From positions 1-20,101 of the forward strand of contig CAWUIH010000026.1 in NCBI GenBank assembly GCA_963922495.1: 20,101 nucleotides of DNA. Reading direction: 5' to 3'. Positions 17,017-20,101 of the stretch are shown here, piece by piece. The notes under the pieces were generated by a model that saw only the letters and a program-made list of their open reading frames with translations, was not told the origin of the DNA and ran no database searches. The position numbers and the translations under genes were made by a program. How positions within the stretch are numbered: position 1 is the stretch's first letter; each line of letters begins with the position of its first letter. The stretch is from CAWUIH01 sp963922495 (GTDB lineage: Bacteria; Pseudomonadota; Gammaproteobacteria; Coxiellales; Coxiellaceae).

Positions 17017-17127
17017 AAATACCTCTTCTGGATATAACGTTATGAATGTTTGTTATTTTTATGATACCCTCAGTAGAAGCTACCAGAATATTCTTTAACA
17101 TTAAACCCGCATACCATATTATCTGGC

Positions 17128-17162
17128 TTAAGTTAAAATTAATTTAACAGAAATCAACTTAA
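17128..17162. repeat. Nested inverted repeats upstream of the aminotransferase
   Basis: GTTAAA (17132-17137) and TTTAAC (17143-17148) form an inner inverted repeat. TTAAGTT (17128-17134) and AACTTAA (17156-17162) form an outer one overlapping it. The repeated half-site lies about 110-145 bp upstream of the aminotransferase start and could be an operator. The sequence is very AT-rich, so chance is possible. Confidence 0.35.
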
Positions 17163-17317
17163 TCTAATGGAAATAAAATTATTTAATTTCTTCTCTCAAA
17201 AAAAGCCTCACTCAGCTGATCACAAATTTAACAAATGTTGAACTTGTGAGTTGAATTCAGGATTTAATGACTAGGATTTGTAGCAAAATTTCGGAGGCTA
17301 GACAGATTTTTTATCTA

Positions 17318-17382
17318 AAATTGTCGCGATCACAAGAAGACTTTCGCCTTCGGGATCTATGACTCGCATCGCTTGACAATTT
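17318..17382. repeat. GC-richer stem-loop element
   Basis: AAATTGTC-GCGAT (17318-17330) pairs with ATCGC-TT-GACAATTT (17368-17382): 13 bp with a 2-nt bulge, enclosing a 37-nt loop. The loop contains a smaller GAAG/CTTC hairpin (17336-17339 with 17348-17351). The element stands out as markedly more GC-rich than the surrounding sequence. It could be a small RNA, a dispersed repeat unit or a remnant of transferred DNA. The right arm contains the -35 of the next feature. Confidence 0.5.
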
Positions 17383-17401
17383 ATTTATTTTCTAATATAT
17401 G
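17373..17401 (+). promoter_or_regulatory. Sigma70-like promoter with perfect -35
   Basis: TTGACA (17373-17378) is an exact -35 consensus, followed after 17 bp by TATATG (17396-17401). It points towards the 563-aa gene. The -35 lies within the right arm of the stem-loop element, and its TTGACAAT is repeated inverted as ATTGTCAA at 17443-17450. Confidence 0.45.
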
Positions 17402-17459
17402 AATACACAATTACGAATAAAATCGAGTTTATCAGGTGAGTGATTGTCAATTGTTGAAT

Positions 17460-17494
17460 CGTGTCTTGACACGTGACCCAAAACGTTATATATG
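17460..17494 (+). promoter_or_regulatory. Second promoter with an operator-like repeat over the -35
   Basis: TTGACA (17466-17471) followed after 17 bp by TATATG (17489-17494) is a second rightward promoter; TATGAT at 17491-17496 is another possible -10. The -35 is covered by the perfect inverted repeat CGTGTC-TT-GACACG (17460-17473), placed where a repressor would block RNA polymerase. Confidence 0.45.
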
Positions 17495-17789
17495 ATTGCT
17501 TATGATAATAATTTTTGTAATATTGCGTAGTGTTTGGCTTTAAGCGCATGTTTTTATTTTTTAACATATTTTTCTTTATGTTAAGCGGATGCTATAAGGG
17601 AAGAATTTAAAGCAATGTTTTGTTGTATAAGTTTCGCATGATTTGTGAATTAACAATATTATCATTTAATTAAATTAATATAGCTGACTTTATAATTTTC
17701 TGATGGATCGCCTACAATAATTTAAATTAACTCGCATTGTTAATTTTATCTAATACTGAGTACAACAAAGAAAGCAGAAGGGTTACAAA

Positions 17790-19481
17790 ATGAGGCTGTC
17801 TGATCTTATGAAGTTTTTCGAATCTGAATCTGGAGATTCTAAGTTACAAGATCTCGTGCAAGTGATAATGGGCGTTGCGACTATTGCGAGTATCTGGAAA
17901 CTTTATAATGAGTTGCGAGATATGCGACAAAGTATGCGAAAGGTAACTCAAATAATAGAGAACAAGTATTCTTCAGAGCTTAAAAAAGCTGGAACTAATT
18001 CTTCGAGACGTTCAAGTGCAAAAAATAAAACTACTGTATTCAAGTCTAATTCATCTTACAAAATTGAGGGTGGTTGGTATTTCATAAATTCACTTAACGT
18101 TATGCTGCATAAGATTCTGTTTGATAAAGGGATAATTGTTATCGTAGTTCCTGGCACTAAAAAACAATTAAAATGTATTGTAAATGAAAAGGCTGATTTT
18201 TTTGCAATAAAAAACAGGAAGTTTTCAATTACTAGGAACGAAAATAAGGCGGTGAGAGAAGTAATCAGAAACATGCTTAAATTGAAAGTTTCAAGAGATA
18301 ATTACAAGAGTCCCTTTTTTGTTTATGAAAAAAGTCATGGAGGTCGTGCCTATATACCTTATAGAATTTCAAGTGACAAGGCTATTTTAGCGCAATTTTG
18401 GGCATCTGACAGCAACATTACTTCGATATCATCCGAAATCGAGTTTAATGTCGCCGTTACAGCAGGATGTATGTTTGGTGGAGCATTACTTGGTGTCAAT
18501 CAGAACGGAAGGTCTTCACCTCTCATTAAGCATGATATTCAATTCTGCGAAGGAGAGAAAATAGATAGTATTGTTTATAGAGAGAATGCGAATGCCGGTG
18601 TTCCTTACGAAGAAGCCAATTTTAGAGAGTTTTCATATGTCGTTAGGTTCTTGGATAGTAACAGAAGAAGTGGGCAACGTCTAAAGCTCTATTATCATCT
18701 ACCGACAGTTGATTATATTTTGTTCGCCATGAATATTTATTTGCGTGGACATATGGTTAAGAAAGCATTTACTCGGTTAATCGAATTAGTCATTGCAAAA
18801 AAAGTTGAATATTCTCAAAGATTGCAATCAATTGTTGCTGGTATGGAAATAGACCTTATTATCCAATCACCCTTTGACGATATTTTAACGCTTGATAAAG
18901 ATTCAAAAGCTCGGCCAGTAGTGAAATTGCTTGAGCAGAAAATTCTAGCATTGCAATCAAAACCAATGACCAAAGAAGGTTATAATGAGACGAGAATAGT
19001 TAATAAATGTTTGGAATTATTATCTGAAGGTTCAGAAAAATCTCAACTTGCAGCATTATGGAATTGTTTATTGACAGAAGTGGTAGAAGAGAGAGAGAGA
19101 AAAGTTGAAGGAATTGCTACAGTTGAGGGATTGCTCAAAATGGGCAATGCAATTATGGTCGCACGGGCGTCTTATGGGCAAAAGCCTTATGAATGTTGTT
19201 GTATCCAATCCATGAGCGAACAACAGATACAGATTGGCTACCAAAAAATTGCTAAGGTAATGGCGCTACCTGCAATATATTGCGTAACATATCTTGAACC
19301 TGCGATTTGTTACGGACCTGAAAATGATACCGGAAAACTATTTTATGCAAGTGACCCAAGCGTCACTGGATTAATAAAACATGGCATCACGTCCTCTGGA
19401 GCCAGTCTGGTTGATGAAGCTAATCGGAACTTAAATCAAATTTTAGAGGGTTCAACGGATTCAAAATTGACTATGGGTTAG
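17790..19481 (+). CDS. Hypothetical protein upstream of a sensor kinase
   Basis: A 563-aa protein I cannot assign to any family. A hydrophobic segment at about 21-39 (DLVQVIMGVATIASIWKLY) could anchor it in the membrane. It is followed by a charged stretch with coiled-coil character (40-66) and a Ser/Lys linker (67-90). The rest looks like soluble mixed alpha/beta: ILFDKGIIVIVVPG at 110-122, a Gly-rich AVTAGCMFGGALLGV at 222-236, and a helical middle. A Cys triplet lies at 469-471 (YECCCIQ). The start is well supported by AGAAGGG, 7 nt before the ATG. The kinase gene begins 7 bp after its stop, so the two are probably cotranscribed and may act together, for example as sensor partner and kinase. 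No function is claimed. Confidence 0.8.
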   Translation: MRLSDLMKFFESESGDSKLQDLVQVIMGVATIASIWKLYNELRDMRQSMRKVTQIIENKYSSELKKAGTNSSRRSSAKNKTTVFKSNSSYKIEGGWYFINSLNVMLHKILFDKGIIVIVVPGTKKQLKCIVNEKADFFAIKNRKFSITRNENKAVREVIRNMLKLKVSRDNYKSPFFVYEKSHGGRAYIPYRISSDKAILAQFWASDSNITSISSEIEFNVAVTAGCMFGGALLGVNQNGRSSPLIKHDIQFCEGEKIDSIVYRENANAGVPYEEANFREFSYVVRFLDSNRRSGQRLKLYYHLPTVDYILFAMNIYLRGHMVKKAFTRLIELVIAKKVEYSQRLQSIVAGMEIDLIIQSPFDDILTLDKDSKARPVVKLLEQKILALQSKPMTKEGYNETRIVNKCLELLSEGSEKSQLAALWNCLLTEVVEERERKVEGIATVEGLLKMGNAIMVARASYGQKPYECCCIQSMSEQQIQIGYQKIAKVMALPAIYCVTYLEPAICYGPENDTGKLFYASDPSVTGLIKHGITSSGASLVDEANRNLNQILEGSTDSKLTMG

Positions 19482-19488
19482 TATTTTT

Positions 19489-20101
19489 ATGGAAGACCAA
19501 AATCATCGAAAAAAACACTATGGAAATGGTACATTAACTAAGATACTCACTGACTATGGTAATTTATTTGCAGAGTTTGAGCTCAAAGACTTGCCTATCG
19601 AGCAGATCTTAAAAAAAATAATTAAATATTACGAAGATATTGTTTATAGCATGCCTGGAAATGTTTATTGGATGGATAAAAATGCACGCTGCTTAGGTGG
19701 CAATAAAAACTGTTTGAGAATGCTGGGTCTAAGCTCTATCCATGAATTTAAGGGTTTGGATTTCGAAGATCTCGCTAAACTGGGGAATTGGAGTGCAAAT
19801 GCTAGAGACTCATTTAGGCGTGATACGTTAGAGGTAATTCAAACTGGCAAAGCAAAGATTAACGTTGAAGAGCCACCGATACGAGACTTCAACGGTAATA
19901 CTGTTTATTTTTTGTCAACACGAGTGCCTCTGTTTAATAGTGATGGTGAGGTGATTGGTATAGTTGGGATATCAACAGACATCACTGTACTGAAAAAGAT
20001 GGAGAAATCTCTAAAGGCTTCAAAGGAGCTTGCTGAACAAAGTAGCCAATCCAAATCTGAATTTATTGCGAATATGTCGCATGATATTCGTACGCCCATT
20101 A
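19489..20101 (+). CDS. PAS-domain sensor histidine kinase (3' end outside window)
   Basis: The first 204 residues of a two-component sensor kinase that runs off the window. A PAS domain spans about 48-165: EDIVYSMPGNVYWMDKNARC at its start, then VPLFNSDGEVIGIVGISTDIT, the usual PAS/PAC end. A short coiled-coil linker (KKMEKSLKASKELAEQSSQSKSE) leads to the HisKA H-box FIANMSHDIRTPI, with His198 as the expected phosphorylated residue. No membrane segment precedes the PAS domain, so it is probably cytoplasmic unless anchored by its neighbour. The ATG at 19489 lies 7 bp after the stop of the 563-aa gene, without a strong ribosome site, which suggests translational coupling. Kinase and any receiver domains lie beyond the window. 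Confidence 0.9.
   Translation, partial: MEDQNHRKKHYGNGTLTKILTDYGNLFAEFELKDLPIEQILKKIIKYYEDIVYSMPGNVYWMDKNARCLGGNKNCLRMLGLSSIHEFKGLDFEDLAKLGNWSANARDSFRRDTLEVIQTGKAKINVEEPPIRDFNGNTVYFLSTRVPLFNSDGEVIGIVGISTDITVLKKMEKSLKASKELAEQSSQSKSEFIANMSHDIRTPI

Larger units (their letters stand above)
17017..17789. other. 773-bp non-coding stretch with inverted repeats and promoters
   Basis: A long AT-rich gap between two divergently transcribed genes, with no credible reading frame. From left to right it holds the aminotransferase ribosome site, a cluster of nested inverted repeats near 17128-17162, a GC-richer stem-loop at 17318-17382, two sigma70-like promoters pointing right at 17373-17401 and 17466-17494, and a near-repeat TTAAGCGcATG / TTAAGCGgATG around 17540-17590. 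The ribosome site AGAAGGG (17776-17782) of the 563-aa gene closes it. Either promoter would give that gene a leader of roughly 290-380 nt, enough for a regulatory RNA element, though I recognise none. Confidence 0.6.

Noticed and set aside
17281..17400. tRNA or tRNA fragment in the GC-richer part of the spacer
   Set aside because: The stem-loop does not form a cloverleaf, and no T-loop GTTCAA-type motif is present.
17385..17567. 60-codon minus-strand reading frame in the long spacer
   Set aside because: Composition is dominated by Asn, Lys, Tyr and Ile as expected from AT-rich DNA, it has no ribosome site, and it overlaps two better-supported promoter candidates.

Overview
This window looks like part of the chromosome of an AT-rich gammaproteobacterium, most likely a host-associated member of the Legionellales (Coxiellaceae, Legionellaceae or Berkiella-like). 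That placement is an inference. It rests on the E. coli-like rlmE-ftsH-folP-glmM order, the lptF-lptG pair, a SUF-type iron-sulfur operon ending in sufT, and a PAS histidine kinase next to genes with eukaryote-like or effector-like features. No rRNA, tRNA, IS element or CRISPR array was seen.

Region 1 (1-5704, + strand) is a tightly packed housekeeping run: the end of a SufA/IscA-type Fe-S carrier, sufT, rlmE (23S rRNA 2'-O-methyltransferase), ftsH (membrane protease), folP (dihydropteroate synthase) and glmM (phosphoglucosamine mutase). Several genes overlap by 1-8 nt, and four successive genes start with GTG or TTG. The FolP has altered substrate loops.

Region 2 (5683-8469) is valS on the minus strand, converging on glmM. 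The two stop codons are 2 bp apart. They sit inside one 22-bp perfect inverted repeat that acts as a candidate bidirectional terminator and gives both proteins the same C-terminus, EKIQML. A short divergent region (8470-8546) separates valS from lptF-lptG (lipopolysaccharide export permeases), followed by prfC (RF3) and a MATE-family exporter.

Region 3 (13781-20101) is accessory in character and AT-rich. Two minus-strand genes encode a 323-aa protein with four degenerate Trp-Leu repeats and a 644-aa protein in which a fold-type-I PLP aminotransferase is fused to a long helical tail with a calmodulin-type IQ motif (IQRVYRGHLGR). The second is the strongest candidate for a new host-directed protein in the window. 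A 773-bp non-coding stretch follows, with nested inverted repeats, a GC-richer stem-loop and two good sigma70-like promoters. Downstream is a 563-aa protein of no recognised family. Seven bases after it begins a PAS-HisKA sensor kinase, cut by the window end. The pair looks like one operon and a possible two-part sensory unit.
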